A DNA stretch of 64,000 nt from an uncultured Coriobacteriaceae bacterium (GCA_900539675.1 UQDJ01000001.1:111416-175415), one strand, 5' to 3'. Shown: positions 8,470 through 17,452, counted from the stretch's first letter. Numbers and translations: made by a program. The notes: generated by a model not told the origin, from the sequence alone.

Positions 8470-9972
8470 TTAGGCCTCATCCCTCATATGCGGGAACAAC
8501 AGTACGTCACGAATCGAAGGCGCATCGGTTAGCAACATGACCAAACGGTCAATACCTACGCCAACACCACCAGCAGGCGGCATGCCATATTCCAGAGCGC
8601 GAATGTAGTCAGCATCGTAGCCCATGGCCTCATCGTCGCCCATGCCCTTAGCCTTAACCTGCGCATGGAAGCGTTCAGACTGATCAACCGGATCATTCAG
8701 CTCACTAAAGGCGTTAGCATACTCGTGGCCACAGATAAACAGTTCGAAGCGCTCGGTCAGCTCAGGATTATCGGCCTTCTTCTTAGCTAATGGCGAAATC
8801 TCTAATGGGTGATCTACAACAAAAGTCGGCTGAATGAGATGCTCTTCAGCAACAGCCTCAAAGATTTCAGAAATCAGCTTGCCCTTACCCCACGCATCTT
8901 CTGCATGACCACCATTCTTTTCCAGAATGTCAACCAACTCGTCGCGCGAACGATCGAAACTGATTTCGCTGCCGGCGTATTCGGTTGCAAGCTCGCACAT
9001 AGTCTTGCGTGGCCATTCACCCGAAAGGTCAATTTGGATACCCTGGTAGGTAATCTGAAGCGTGCCACAGGCTGCTTGCGCTGCCGCTTTGATGTAGCCT
9101 TCCGTGAGTTCCATCATGCCTTGCAGATCGCTGAATGCCTGATAGGCCTCCATAGTGGTGAACTCAGGATTGTGATAGGGGTCCATGCCTTCGTTGCGGA
9201 AGATGCGACCCAGTTCGAATACCTTTTCAAAGCCACCTACCAGCAAGCGCTTCAGCGGAAGCTCGGTTGCAATACGCAAAAAGTAATCGCGATCCAACGC
9301 GTTGAAATGCGTCACAAATGGCTTTGCGTTTGCGCCACCTAAAATAGGATTCAAAAACGGTGTTTCCACTTCATAGAAACCCTGTTCTTCCATGTAGCGG
9401 CGAATCGCGGAAATAATCTTGAAGCGCTTAACGAACACATCTTTCACTTCAGGATTCATAATCAAATCAACGTAGCGCTGACGATAACGCGTTTCCTTGT
9501 CTGCCAAGCCATGGAACTTTTCCGGCAGTGGACGTAAGGACTTGCTCAACAACTCGAAGCGTTCTACCGCAACGGAAAGCTGACCGCGGCGGGTGCGCAT
9601 CATCTTGCCATACACGCCAATCCAGTCGCCTAAATCCAAGTCTTTCATTTCCGCAAAGGCATCTTCGCCTAAGGCATTAATGCGACAGAACAGCTGAATA
9701 CGGCCGGTTGAATCAAGCAGCTCAAAGAAGATTATCTTGCCCTGTACGCGCTTAGCCATAATGCGCCCAGCGATAGCTACCTCATCTTCAGTGTTGGCGC
9801 CATCGGCTAAATCTTGATATTTAGCATCCAAGTCAGCAATATGATGCGTGTACTTAAAGGCATGACCATACGGGTCCTTGCCTTCTGCGATCAGCGCTTC
9901 GCGCTTAGCACGACGCACTTCGATAGGGTCGTCTTCAATAATTTGCTCGTTTTGTTCAGTCGATTCTGTCAT
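8470..9972 (-). CDS. lysS: Lysyl-tRNA synthetase (class II)
   Basis: 500 residues. An N-terminal OB-fold anticodon-binding domain (GRIMAKRVQGKIIFFEL) is followed by the class II catalytic core. Motif 1 lies near RYVDLIMNPEVK, motif 2 in FRNEGMDPYHNPEFT, and motif 3 in GVGIDRLVMLLTDAPSIRDV. The length and architecture match bacterial LysRS. It lies downstream of greA on the same strand, the common greA-lysS pairing, separated by 142 bases containing a hairpin. A GGGA box lies eight bases before the ATG. Confidence 0.96.
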   Translation of the reverse strand: MTESTEQNEQIIEDDPIEVRRAKREALIAEGKDPYGHAFKYTHHIADLDAKYQDLADGANTEDEVAIAGRIMAKRVQGKIIFFELLDSTGRIQLFCRINALGEDAFAEMKDLDLGDWIGVYGKMMRTRRGQLSVAVERFELLSKSLRPLPEKFHGLADKETRYRQRYVDLIMNPEVKDVFVKRFKIISAIRRYMEEQGFYEVETPFLNPILGGANAKPFVTHFNALDRDYFLRIATELPLKRLLVGGFEKVFELGRIFRNEGMDPYHNPEFTTMEAYQAFSDLQGMMELTEGYIKAAAQAACGTLQITYQGIQIDLSGEWPRKTMCELATEYAGSEISFDRSRDELVDILEKNGGHAEDAWGKGKLISEIFEAVAEEHLIQPTFVVDHPLEISPLAKKKADNPELTERFELFICGHEYANAFSELNDPVDQSERFHAQVKAKGMGDDEAMGYDADYIRALEYGMPPAGGVGVGIDRLVMLLTDAPSIRDVLLFPHMRDEA

Positions 9973-10031
9973 AGCGCCATTCCCTTAGGTGGTACCCACA
10001 CAATGATGTACTCGTTTTTCTGTCTTGATAG

Positions 10032-10055
10032 AAGCGGGCGCCTGAGCGCCCACTT
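10032..10055 (-). terminator. Hairpin between greA and lysS
   Basis: On the minus strand AAGTGGGCGC-TCAG-GCGCCCGCTT forms a 10-bp stem with one G-U pair. No clear U tract follows, so it may be a weak terminator or a processing/stability hairpin. Confidence 0.4.
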
Positions 10056-10114
10056 GAAGGTAGTTACCTCATATATAAATAATGTACAAGATTAAACTTG
10101 GATAAACAGAACGC

Positions 10115-10582
10115 TTAGTGCTCAATCTTCAAGATCTTCATCTTGATTACGCGGCCTGTAGGACCCTGGGTTTCCACTTCGTCATCCTTCTTGTGACCCA
10201 ACAGGGCAGCACCTACCGGTGATTCGTTGGAAATCTTGCCATTGGCAGCATCACTTTCAGCGCCACCAACGATAGTGAAAACACGCTCGCGGCCACCCAT
10301 ATCAACCGTTACGCGACTGCCGATGTTTACCTTGCTAGAACGCTTAGGCGCCGCCACGACCGTAGCTTCGCCCAGAATACGGGTGATCTCAGCGATGCGA
10401 GCCTCCATCATGCCCTGTTCATTTTTCGCATCATCATATTCAGAGTTCTCGGAAATATCGCCAAATTCACGTGCCACACGAATGCACTCGCCAATTTCAG
10501 CACGCTTTTCGGTTTCCAAGTAGTGAAGCTCGTCTTCGAGCTTCTGCTTGCCTTCTTCGGTCAAGATATAGCTGTTATCCAT
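10115..10582 (-). CDS. greA: Transcription elongation factor GreA
   Basis: 155 residues. It rescues backtracked RNA polymerase by stimulating transcript cleavage. The N-terminal coiled coil includes the acidic tip in FGDISENSEYDDAKNEQ, whose D and E residues coordinate the catalytic Mg2+. The C-terminal FKBP-like domain ends with the conserved segment NESPVGAALLGHKKDDEV. The start is well placed behind AAGGGT. It is upstream of lysS on the same strand. Confidence 0.96.
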   Translation of the reverse strand: MDNSYILTEEGKQKLEDELHYLETEKRAEIGECIRVAREFGDISENSEYDDAKNEQGMMEARIAEITRILGEATVVAAPKRSSKVNIGSRVTVDMGGRERVFTIVGGAESDAANGKISNESPVGAALLGHKKDDEVETQGPTGRVIKMKILKIEH

Positions 10583-10640
10583 AGTGCTTCTACCCTTGCA
10601 GTCGCTCCATGCGGCCGCTTCGTCCTTTCTCTGTACCTGC

Positions 10641-10690
10641 GAAAGGGGCGCGCCACCTGCTGTTTTGCAGATGCGTGCCCCTTTTGTTTT
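10641..10690. terminator. Long GC-rich hairpin between tatA and greA
   Basis: An outer stem GAAAGGGGCGCGC / GCGTGCCCCTTTT encloses an inner CTGC-TGTTTT-GCAG stem. The U-rich tail (TTTTGTTTT) is on the plus-strand side, and the minus-strand tail is only TTTCG. It sits between minus-strand tatA and greA, so it may partly terminate tatA transcripts. Confidence 0.5.
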
Positions 10691-10708
10691 ACTTATTATG
10701 CACCGAGA

Positions 10709-11008
10709 TTACTGCACGTTATCCGATTCGGTTTCTTTTTTAGGCGCGGGCTTTTTTCCCGGTTCAGGCTTGTCAATAACTTCGACTTCGATTTCATCGT
10801 CATCGGTAGCCTTGGCCTGCTTGACGGGCGTCTCTTCTGCTTCTTCGGCCTGTTCGACCTTTTTCTTTCCGCCAAGACCCTCGCGAAGGTTCTTAACCGC
10901 CTTGCCAATGGCCGTACCCAACTTAGGCAGATTCTTTGGGCCAAAAATAATCAGAATAACAATAAGTATGATGGCAATTTCAAATACGCCGAAAGGTCCG
11001 ATTTTCAT
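10709..11008 (-). CDS. tatA: Sec-independent translocase subunit TatA
   Basis: 99 residues from the ATG at 11008, chosen because GGAGG lies six bases upstream; an in-frame start five codons earlier lacks one. It has one N-terminal transmembrane helix (VFEIAIILIVILIIF), the FGPKNLPKLG hinge, and an amphipathic helix GTAIGKAVKNLREGLGG. A charged, disordered tail rich in Lys, Glu and Pro follows. This is the TatA/E layout, which forms the pore for folded proteins. No tatB or tatC is in the window. Confidence 0.92.
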   Translation of the reverse strand: MKIGPFGVFEIAIILIVILIIFGPKNLPKLGTAIGKAVKNLREGLGGKKKVEQAEEAEETPVKQAKATDDDEIEVEVIDKPEPGKKPAPKKETESDNVQ

Positions 11009-11079
11009 ACAGTACCTCCGCACCCCAGCACAGCTCCGTGCTGGAAAACTAGTTCATAAGCGACCGGAATCACTCTAAC

Positions 11080-11110
11080 AAAAAAAGAGTGGCATCCCAA
11101 CCGGGACGCC
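11080..11110 (-). terminator. Terminator after tRNA-Pro
   Basis: On the minus strand GGCGTCCC-GGTT-GGGATGCC forms a perfect 8-bp stem followed by ACTCTTTTTTTG. It lies 17 bases beyond the tRNA 3' end. Confidence 0.88.
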
Positions 11111-11126
11111 CTCGAACGGTTAAAAA

Positions 11127-11203
11127 TGGTCGGGATGACAGGATTCGAACCTGCGACCTCTGCGTCCCGAACGCAGCGCTCTACCAAGCTGAGCCACATC
11201 CCG
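11127..11203 (-). tRNA. tRNA-Pro (anticodon CGG)
   Basis: The cloverleaf is readable on the minus strand: acceptor CGGGATG/CATCCCG, D-arm GCTC..GAGC, anticodon arm CTGCG-TTCGGGA-CGCAG with anticodon CGG, and T-arm GCAGG-TTCGAAT-CCTGT. The discriminator is A and the 3' CCA is genome-encoded. The total is 77 nt. It decodes CCG. Its own terminator follows, so it is transcribed as a single unit. Confidence 0.96.
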
Positions 11204-11280
11204 TTTGTGTAATTCAGCGTGAGCTATATTAGCACATCTGTTCAAAAAGAAAAGTGCGAACTTAGCTCACGCCTCATAAC

Positions 11281-12342
11281 TTAGTAACGCACGTACCACA
11301 TGCCCGGATGCACCGCACTAATCTTTACCACATCACCTGTTCGCGGCGCATGAATCATCATGCCATTACCAATATAAACACCCGTATGGTGACTATTCAG
11401 TGCGAAGTCGCCCGGCTGCGGGTTAGAAACGCGCTGCCAGCCGGCCATGGTGTACGTGGTGCACCAGTGACTACCATAGTTGCCAGTAATGCAGTAACCC
11501 ACTAAACCGGAACAGTCAAACGAATTCGGACCAGAAGCACCCCACACGTAGGGCTTGCCCAGCTGAGCATATGCACGGTCAACGATGACGTTGCCGGTAA
11601 CCGTTTGTGGCTTGGAATTATTTGTTGAACCACCGCTGCTCTGCTGCTGTTGTTGTTGCTGCTGAAGTGCTGCCTGAGCAGCTGCCTGACGAGCCTTTTC
11701 GGCTTCTTCCTCTTCCTTTTTCAGCAACTCTTCAGCTTCAGCCGACAAGCTATCGTACTTCTGCTGCATTTCGTTGGTGGTAGCTTCGGCCTGATCCTTT
11801 ACCTGTTTGGCTTCGTTGGCCTTATCGGAGGCTACCTTAGCCTGCTGTTCGGCTTCATCTTGAGCGTTCTGCAGTTCAACACGAGCATCTTTAGTCTGCT
11901 GAACCAGCTGCGCATCATCGGAATTGAGCTGCTCTAACACATTCCACGTGGTAGCAAAGTCTTCAAAGGAAGTGGCACCTAAAATGACGTCCAAAAATGA
12001 CGTAGAGCCTGAACGGTACATGCTGCGAGCACGATCGCCCAGCTGCTGCTGATAGCCTTCGATTTCCTTGGTTTTTGCTTCTACCTTAGCTTTGGCTTCA
12101 TCAACCTTTTGCTCAGCTGCTTTCTGTTCATCTAATGCGGTGTAATACGCATCAGACGCTTCATCCAGCTTTTGCTGCATATCATTGAGCTGATCGAGCG
12201 CTTGCTGCGCTTCAGCCTGTTTTTCGGCAGCGGTAGGTTCCGCGAACGCGGAGACGGAGGGCACCATAAGGCCCGCAACCAGCAAAACAGCCATCAAAGC
12301 TGCAATGCCTATACGCTTTTTGGATGCAATGTTTGTGCTCAT
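11281..12342 (-). CDS. Secreted coiled-coil NlpC/P60 peptidoglycan hydrolase (copy 1)
   Basis: 353 residues. A signal peptide (GIAALMAVLLVAGLMVP, cleavage near AFA-EP) is followed by a long coiled-coil domain of CwlO/PcsB type (about residues 35-215), a Gln-rich linker and a C-terminal NlpC/P60 domain. The catalytic Cys is in FDCSGLVGYC (about residue 277) and the His in SHHTGVYIG (about 319). It probably cleaves stem peptides between D-Glu and the diamino acid. The coiled coil is expected to hold the enzyme inactive until an activator binds. GAGGAAGG precedes the ATG. It is a close paralogue of 12691-13833, differing most in the linker. Confidence 0.9.
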   Translation of the reverse strand: MSTNIASKKRIGIAALMAVLLVAGLMVPSVSAFAEPTAAEKQAEAQQALDQLNDMQQKLDEASDAYYTALDEQKAAEQKVDEAKAKVEAKTKEIEGYQQQLGDRARSMYRSGSTSFLDVILGATSFEDFATTWNVLEQLNSDDAQLVQQTKDARVELQNAQDEAEQQAKVASDKANEAKQVKDQAEATTNEMQQKYDSLSAEAEELLKKEEEEAEKARQAAAQAALQQQQQQQQSSGGSTNNSKPQTVTGNVIVDRAYAQLGKPYVWGASGPNSFDCSGLVGYCITGNYGSHWCTTYTMAGWQRVSNPQPGDFALNSHHTGVYIGNGMMIHAPRTGDVVKISAVHPGMWYVRY

Positions 12343-12690
12343 CTGGGGAATCCTTCCTCTGGATCAGCAAGTAGTACGTTTAAGCGATAGCGCATAAATC
12401 CTAGCAGACCCGGCATTGTCATCGCAATGAATTCACACCTTAACCACGCCCTATGAACGGATGACCACGCTTTATACAACAATGAGCCCACCCTATACAT
12501 AAACGGAACGCCTCAAAACAACTCCCTCACAATTCGTGAAGCAATAAGTACACCCTATAAGGTGGCACCTTATGAAAGAAGCTCGCCGAAGCGAGCTTCC
12601 TGTGCGTTATTACATTGATGCGACTTCGCGAGTATGCGCGCTCTTCGAGTTAGCTATAAGAGCAACGCCTTACGAAGCGTATCTTCGCTC
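12343..12690. other. 348-bp intergenic region between the two NlpC/P60 genes
   Basis: It holds the promoter region of copy 1 and the terminator of copy 2. A short palindrome TAAGGT-GGC-ACCTTA lies near 12558-12572, and a small CGAAG-CGTAT-CTTCG hairpin lies near 12673. I see no convincing reading frame. Confidence 0.6.
12574..12599 (-). terminator. Terminator of NlpC/P60 copy 2
   Basis: On the minus strand GAAGCTCGC-TTCG-GCGAGCTTC forms a perfect 9-bp stem with a UUCG tetraloop and a short TTTC tail. It lies 92 bases after the stop of the 12691-13833 gene. Confidence 0.7.
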
Positions 12691-13833
12691 TTAGTAGCGA
12701 ACGTAGATCATGCCGGAATGTACCGCGCTGATCTTTACCACATCACCTGTCTGCGGAGCATGAATCATCTGGCCGCCGCCAATGTAAATGCCACAATGAT
12801 GGTCATTGACGCAGATATCGCCCGGCTGCGGGTTGCTTACTTGCGTCCAGCCCATAAAGGTGCCGGTCGTACCCAAACGCGTGCCATACGATCCGCTCAA
12901 GCAGTAGCTTACCAAGCCAGAGCAGTCGAAGGAATCAGGACCGCAAGCACCCCATGAGTAGGGCTTGCCCAGCTGTGCATAAGCACGATCAACAACTACG
13001 TTGCCCGTTACCGACTGAGGCTTAGAGTTGTTAGAGCCGCTTGGTTTGCTGGGCTTAGGCTTGCTTGGGCTTTGGTGAGTGCCTTCATCGCCACCGTTGC
13101 CGCCGTTGCCGCCGTTGCCGCCGTTGTTGTTAGAGCCACCGGCGTTGCCGGACTCGATAGCCTGCTCGGCCTGCTGAGCCTGAGCTGCATCAGCTGCTGC
13201 CTGCTCCTGCTTTACCAGTTCCTGTGCTTCAGCGGACAAACCGTTGTACACATTCTGCATTTCAGATGCCTTCTGGTCAGCAGCATCGGCAACCTGCTTG
13301 GCTTCTTCAGCCTTATCAGATGCTACCTTAGCCTGCTGCTCTGCCTCATCCTTAGCGGATTGCAGCTCTTCGCGTGCCGTCTTGGTTTCTTGAACCAGCT
13401 GAGCATCGTCGTTGTTCATATCCTCAAGAACATTCCACGTGGTAGCAAAGTCTTCAAATGAATTTGCACCCAGAATGACGTCCAAAAACGTGGTGGAACC
13501 TGAGCGATACATATCACGAGCACGTTCGCCCAACTTTTGCTGATGATCTTCAATCTCAGCTGACTTTTCCTGGATCTTATCCTGAGCTTCTTGGACCTTC
13601 GCTTCAGCGTCCATCTGCTCCTGCAAAGCGTTCTGGTAATTTCCGCTTGCTTCGTCAAGTTCTGCCTGATAGGCGTTCAACTTCTGTAATGCTGCATCAG
13701 CCTCAGCCTGTTTATCATCGGCCGGGCTAGCAAAAGCGCTGGTTGCCGGAACAGCCAAACCTACTGCTAACACCACTGCGAAAAAGGCGCTGAGTACAGT
13801 CTTTCCATTAAAGGCATGTGTGTGTTCAGCCAT
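12691..13833 (-). CDS. Secreted coiled-coil NlpC/P60 peptidoglycan hydrolase (copy 2)
   Basis: 380 residues with the same plan as copy 1: signal peptide (VLAVGLAVPATSAFA-SP), coiled-coil regulatory domain, linker and NlpC/P60 domain. The catalytic Cys is in FDCSGLVSYC (about residue 304) and the His in DHHCGIYIG (about 346). The linker differs sharply. It is a Gly/Asn-rich run followed by a Ser/Pro/Lys-rich run, consistent with a wall-spanning tether. The segment MYRSGST-FLDVILGA-SFEDFATTWNVLE is nearly identical in both copies, suggesting a shared activator. The two genes probably arose by tandem duplication. Confidence 0.9.
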   Translation of the reverse strand: MAEHTHAFNGKTVLSAFFAVVLAVGLAVPATSAFASPADDKQAEADAALQKLNAYQAELDEASGNYQNALQEQMDAEAKVQEAQDKIQEKSAEIEDHQQKLGERARDMYRSGSTTFLDVILGANSFEDFATTWNVLEDMNNDDAQLVQETKTAREELQSAKDEAEQQAKVASDKAEEAKQVADAADQKASEMQNVYNGLSAEAQELVKQEQAAADAAQAQQAEQAIESGNAGGSNNNGGNGGNGGNGGDEGTHQSPSKPKPSKPSGSNNSKPQSVTGNVVVDRAYAQLGKPYSWGACGPDSFDCSGLVSYCLSGSYGTRLGTTGTFMGWTQVSNPQPGDICVNDHHCGIYIGGGQMIHAPQTGDVVKISAVHSGMIYVRY

Positions 13834-14185
13834 ATGTTTAGAGCCTCCTTAAGCTCGCGCTGCTTTGCGTTGATTGGAGCATTTTCGTCTTACAGTTCAA
13901 AGTCGCAAAGTGACGCTGTAGGCCATGGTAACAAAAGAGCCTTCCGCAATGCAAAATAATGTGAAGCCAGCCTTCATAATGCCAGGTCATCGGCATGTTT
14001 TGCACATCCTACCAACCCCGGTCCATCCGCGAGAAGCCAATATGAATAACGCGCGTCGTTATAGTAGGAGCACAACACGGCTGGATTGCGTCATTAAAGC
14101 GGGAACACCACACGGCTGGATTGTGTCGTTAAAGCAGGGACACCACATATACGATCAGTTTTCCCAAACGCTATGCTACACGGAT
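13834..14185. other. 352-bp region upstream of NlpC/P60 copy 2, containing a 35-bp repeat
   Basis: Next to the copy-2 start is a likely promoter area. The distal half holds two tandem 35-bp copies (described separately) beyond the nhaA stop. A plus-strand frame running through it overlaps nhaA antisense and reads through the repeat, so I do not call it a gene. Confidence 0.6.
14071..14140. repeat. 35-bp direct repeat, two copies
   Basis: CACACGGCTGGATTG and its continuation (TTAAAGC-GGGA-CACCA) recurs with a 35-base period at 14071-14105 and 14106-14140. A few substitutions separate the copies, and a stub of a third copy follows. It is 46 bases beyond the nhaA stop. Confidence 0.85.
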
Positions 14186-15733
14186 TTAGCTACGCATACT
14201 CTCTTCCTCATGCATCTTGCGCTCACCCGCTTTAAGTTCGGCTTCCACTTCAGCACCAATTTCGGCATCGGCTTGCTGATGATCCCTCTTGTAACGGCGC
14301 TCCGCTTCATGAGCACCATGGGTCTGTAAGTTGCTCAGCGACGGCAGCTTCATTTCGAAGCGAAGACCCTTCAAAGAAGCAGCCTTTGCCTGTACGAACA
14401 GGAAGCAGAAGCCAGCGACGCCTGCTACCAGCGATGCCGCCAAAATGGCCACCTTAGCAATCATGATGTCTGCCGGATCAACAAAGGCTAAATTCGCAAC
14501 AAAGATTGCCATCGTAAAGCCGACACCACCCAGTAAGGCAGCTCCTAACATATGTGCCCAATTCACGTTTTCAGGCAAGCTGGAAAGCTTCGTCTTTACA
14601 ATAATGAAGCTCATCAACATGACGCCAATAGGCTTACCTAATACCAAACCGAAGAACACGCCCAAGAAAATGGAGTTACCCATGATGTCACCCGGGTTGG
14701 CTGCCGTAAATCCGACATCGGCATTGGTCAGGGCAAACAGCGGCAAAATAGCAAAGTATACCCACGGATACAAACGGCGTTCCAAACGCGTTGCAGGCGG
14801 TACCACCTGGCGAGCCACGCGTTCCAAGCGTGTCACACTGGCCAGGTAGTCAGTCTGGCCAATAATAGGCTGACTGGGTTCGAAGTTTTCGTTCGCCTCT
14901 TTTACGCGTTCCGTTGACCAGTTTGCAAATTTCTTCAAACGCACGCGCGAACTTGACGGAATGACAAACGCCAACAAAACGCCTGCGATGGTGGAATGTA
15001 CCCCTGACATAAAGATGCAGTACCCCAGCACGGCACCCACCAACAGGTACAACAGCAGCGAATACATATGGGTGCGATTCATGATAATGAGCACAATCAA
15101 CACCACCGCAGCGGCACCTAACCAAAATAGCGACGGACTTTGACCATAGAAAATGGCAATCACCAAAATGGCTACGATGTCATCAGCAACGGCTAAGGTG
15201 CTCAAAAAGACACGCACGCCCGCTGGCACACGAGAGCCTAAAAGCGCCAAAATGCCCAAGGCGAATGCAATGTCGGTTGCCGTCGGCACACCCCAGCCCA
15301 TGATGGTGTCGGGATTGCCCACATTGAAACTCATGTATACCACGATGGGCATCAGTACACCACCAATAGCGGCACCCACCGGCAGAATTGCCTGACGAAT
15401 ATCTCGCAGTTCACCTACGGTCATTTCGTACTTGATTTCAAGACCTACCAGCAAGAAGAAGATGGCCATCAGAATGTCGTTAATGATGTGAGCAAGTGAC
15501 ATCTCAACATGAGATTCGCCAAACCCCAGCATTAGTTCAGTGTGCCAGAATTCGTAGAACTGCTCGTGAAATGCCGTATTAGCCACAATAAGGGCAACGA
15601 TAGCGCCGAGCAGCATAACGCCTGCTGCCTTGGTAGTTGAATGTGTCAGTTCCAGAATCTTGTAGTAGCGGCGTTGATGACCTTCCGCTTCCTTGATGAA
15701 AATATCCGATTCTTTGTGATGATGTTGAGCCAT
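14186..15733 (-). CDS. nhaA: Na+/H+ antiporter NhaA
   Basis: 515 residues from the ATG at 15733 (GGGAGGG upstream); an in-frame start at 15760 would add nine residues. The hydrophobic core has about 12 membrane segments. The paired aspartates of the ion site are in AVADDIVAI (residues 184-185), and TATDIAFALGILALLG is the helix IV signature. It exchanges cytoplasmic Na+ for external protons, giving pH and sodium homeostasis. A hydrophilic C-terminal tail of about 75 residues rich in Glu, Arg and His extends beyond the usual family length. Confidence 0.94.
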   Translation of the reverse strand: MAQHHHKESDIFIKEAEGHQRRYYKILELTHSTTKAAGVMLLGAIVALIVANTAFHEQFYEFWHTELMLGFGESHVEMSLAHIINDILMAIFFLLVGLEIKYEMTVGELRDIRQAILPVGAAIGGVLMPIVVYMSFNVGNPDTIMGWGVPTATDIAFALGILALLGSRVPAGVRVFLSTLAVADDIVAILVIAIFYGQSPSLFWLGAAAVVLIVLIIMNRTHMYSLLLYLLVGAVLGYCIFMSGVHSTIAGVLLAFVIPSSSRVRLKKFANWSTERVKEANENFEPSQPIIGQTDYLASVTRLERVARQVVPPATRLERRLYPWVYFAILPLFALTNADVGFTAANPGDIMGNSIFLGVFFGLVLGKPIGVMLMSFIIVKTKLSSLPENVNWAHMLGAALLGGVGFTMAIFVANLAFVDPADIMIAKVAILAASLVAGVAGFCFLFVQAKAASLKGLRFEMKLPSLSNLQTHGAHEAERRYKRDHQQADAEIGAEVEAELKAGERKMHEEESMRS

Positions 15734-16188
15734 AAACGACCCTCCCATTCGCTTACGCACGCTACTTCACATTACCAGAAAAGGACAGCACAGCGCTGTA
15801 GGCACCGGTGGTCATGCGCAAATTTATGGACGACAATACCAGATGTGTATTGGTAGATGACGGAACGTGAACGTGTCCACGAATCTATTCGCAAAATGTT
15901 CAAAATGCGCTAGACTTATAGATGAAAACGGTAGACGAGGGGATTGGATAAGCCGTTTCCATTGAGGGGACACCCCACAAAGCTTGCAAGGGCGCTTGCA
16001 TGAAGAAAGCCACTAGGCCTCGCACCATTAGCGGGACCGCTCTTAACAAGGCAATGCAAAGCGCGCCATCAGCTACCCACTGATAGGTAGAGCTTTTTGG
16101 GACTCATCGTTATCTCTGAAGGCAAACGCTCATCGCCTCTTCCCTTCCGTCGCATCGTAGGAAAAGTTATAGTTTGAGAGGTGAAATC
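15734..16188. other. 455-bp divergent intergenic region between nhaA and hpf
   Basis: It must hold both the nhaA and hpf promoters. A TGCAAG-GGCG-CTTGCA hairpin lies at about 15985-16000, suggesting a structured leader for hpf. I see no reading frame with a credible ribosome-binding site. Confidence 0.5.
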
Positions 16189-16761
16189 ATGGAAATCACC
16201 GTCACTGGCCGCAAGATGCCCATCACTGATGCCCTGCGTTCTTATGCAGAAGAAAAAGTTGGCAATGCCATGAAGGTTATGGATATCCATCCGTTGACTG
16301 CTGAAGTTGTTCTTCACGTTGAAAAAAATCCTGCTAACCCAACGCCAGCAACGTGCGAAGTAACCATGCGTGCTCGCGGACATATCATTCGTGTTGAAGA
16401 GCATGATGAAAACATGTATGCCGCTATTGACGTTGCTGCTGCAAAGGCGCTTCGTCAGCTGCGCAAGTACAAGACTCGCGTTATCGACAAGAAGATCGCC
16501 GACGCTCCGGTCGTAAACAAAAAAGCTCCGGGTAAAGAGCTTGATATAGACGGCTTGATGAGCGAGCTTTCTGCTGACGATGAAGTAGTACGTGTGAAGG
16601 ATCTGGTACTGGAGCCTTTGACTGAAGAAGAGGCTTTGATCCAGATTGATCTGTTAGGCCATGACTTCTTTGCCTACATTGACCGCGACACCAATGCAGT
16701 AAACATCCTGTACCGTCGCGATAATGGCGGTTACGGTTTGTTAAAGCAGGTTGAGGAATAA
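16189..16761 (+). CDS. hpf: Ribosome hibernation promoting factor, long form
   Basis: 190 residues. The N-terminal RaiA/YfiA-like domain (MEITVTGRKMPITDALR to about residue 100) occupies the tRNA/mRNA channel of the 30S subunit. The C-terminal domain (VRVKDLVLEPLTEEEALIQI through YRRDNGGYGLL) is the dimerisation module that pairs ribosomes into 100S particles. The ATG at 16189 is preceded by GAGAGGTG with good spacing, so I drop an upstream TTG five codons earlier. It is monocistronic and ends at a bidirectional terminator. Confidence 0.94.
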   Translation: MEITVTGRKMPITDALRSYAEEKVGNAMKVMDIHPLTAEVVLHVEKNPANPTPATCEVTMRARGHIIRVEEHDENMYAAIDVAAAKALRQLRKYKTRVIDKKIADAPVVNKKAPGKELDIDGLMSELSADDEVVRVKDLVLEPLTEEEALIQIDLLGHDFFAYIDRDTNAVNILYRRDNGGYGLLKQVEE

Positions 16762-16774
16762 AACTATCTCCTGC

Positions 16775-16800
16775 AGGCTGATTATTTAGGCTGATTATTA
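16775..16800. repeat. 13-bp tandem duplication after hpf
   Basis: AGGCTGATTATTT is followed directly by AGGCTGATTATTA, starting 14 bases beyond the hpf stop codon. Confidence 0.85.
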
Positions 16801-16885
16801 CCTCTGTTTAATCCCCTGTCAGGTGCGCTTGGAAAGCTTGGGGATATCATCCGTTGGACATCCACCATGCTCGACGAACCAAATC

Positions 16886-16916
16886 AAAAGGGCTGCTTTA
16901 AAAGCAGCCCTTTTTT
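16886..16916. terminator. Bidirectional terminator between hpf and the carbonic-anhydrase gene
   Basis: AAAAGGGCTGCTT-TAA-AAGCAGCCCTTTTTT is symmetric, with a U run in both directions. It separates the convergent plus-strand hpf and minus-strand 16923-17450 genes. Confidence 0.9.
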
Positions 16917-16922
16917 GTACGT

Positions 16923-17450
16923 TTAAACAACTCCTGAACCAAGCGTTGCAGCATATTCCTGCCCTTCGCGCAGGTACAGGTTTATGTAGTAATCCTGGCG
17001 CTTTTTGACCTCTTCGGGCGTAAAAATTTTCTTCACTTTCGCAGGCACACCCGCCACTAAAGAATTAGGCGGTACCTCCATACCCTCAAGCACTAAAGCA
17101 CCTGCAGCCACCAAAGCCCCTTTACCAATATGAGCACCGTTTAAGATAGTGGCGCCCATTCCCACAAGCACATCGTCTTCGATGGTACACCCATGCACCA
17201 GAGCATTATGCCCAATGGTTACGCGCTTGCCAATGTGGGTAGGATAATTTACATCGATGTGCACGGTGACATTATCCTGGATATTGGTATCGTCCCCAAT
17301 CACAATGGGCTCGCGCTCTGCACGAATAACCGCCCCAAACCATACCGAAGTATGTTTTCCTAAGGTGACGTTACCCGAAATGGTGGCGTTTAGTGCTATG
17401 AAATCAGCTTGCGAGATATCCGGAGTGTAATCAGGAAGCGAAATAATCAT
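16923..17450 (-). CDS. Gamma-class carbonic anhydrase-like hexapeptide protein
   Basis: 175 residues. A left-handed beta-helix of hexapeptide repeats (I/V-G-x-x-x-x) is followed by a short helical tail. The three zinc or iron ligand histidines of gamma-carbonic anhydrases are present as H64 (VHID), H81 and H86 (GHNALVHGC). It may hydrate CO2, although many YrdA/PaaY-like members have no proven activity. The ATG lies two bases after the stop of the ABC ATPase gene, so it is translationally coupled to an amino-acid uptake operon, an unexplained association. Confidence 0.85.
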   Translation of the reverse strand: MIISLPDYTPDISQADFIALNATISGNVTLGKHTSVWFGAVIRAEREPIVIGDDTNIQDNVTVHIDVNYPTHIGKRVTIGHNALVHGCTIEDDVLVGMGATILNGAHIGKGALVAAGALVLEGMEVPPNSLVAGVPAKVKKIFTPEEVKKRQDYYINLYLREGQEYAATLGSGVV

Positions 17451-17452
17451 GA

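Noticed and set aside
14071..14140. CRISPR-like direct repeats
   Set aside because: The copies abut with no spacers, are few and degenerate, and no cas genes are nearby. The same applies to the other tandem repeats.
13925..14329. 134-codon plus-strand frame next to nhaA
   Set aside because: It overlaps nhaA in antisense, runs through the 35-bp repeat and has no ribosome site or family resemblance.
16923..17450. Acetyltransferase of the hexapeptide family
   Set aside because: The three metal-ligand histidines and the lack of acyl-CoA acceptor features favour the gamma-carbonic-anhydrase group.
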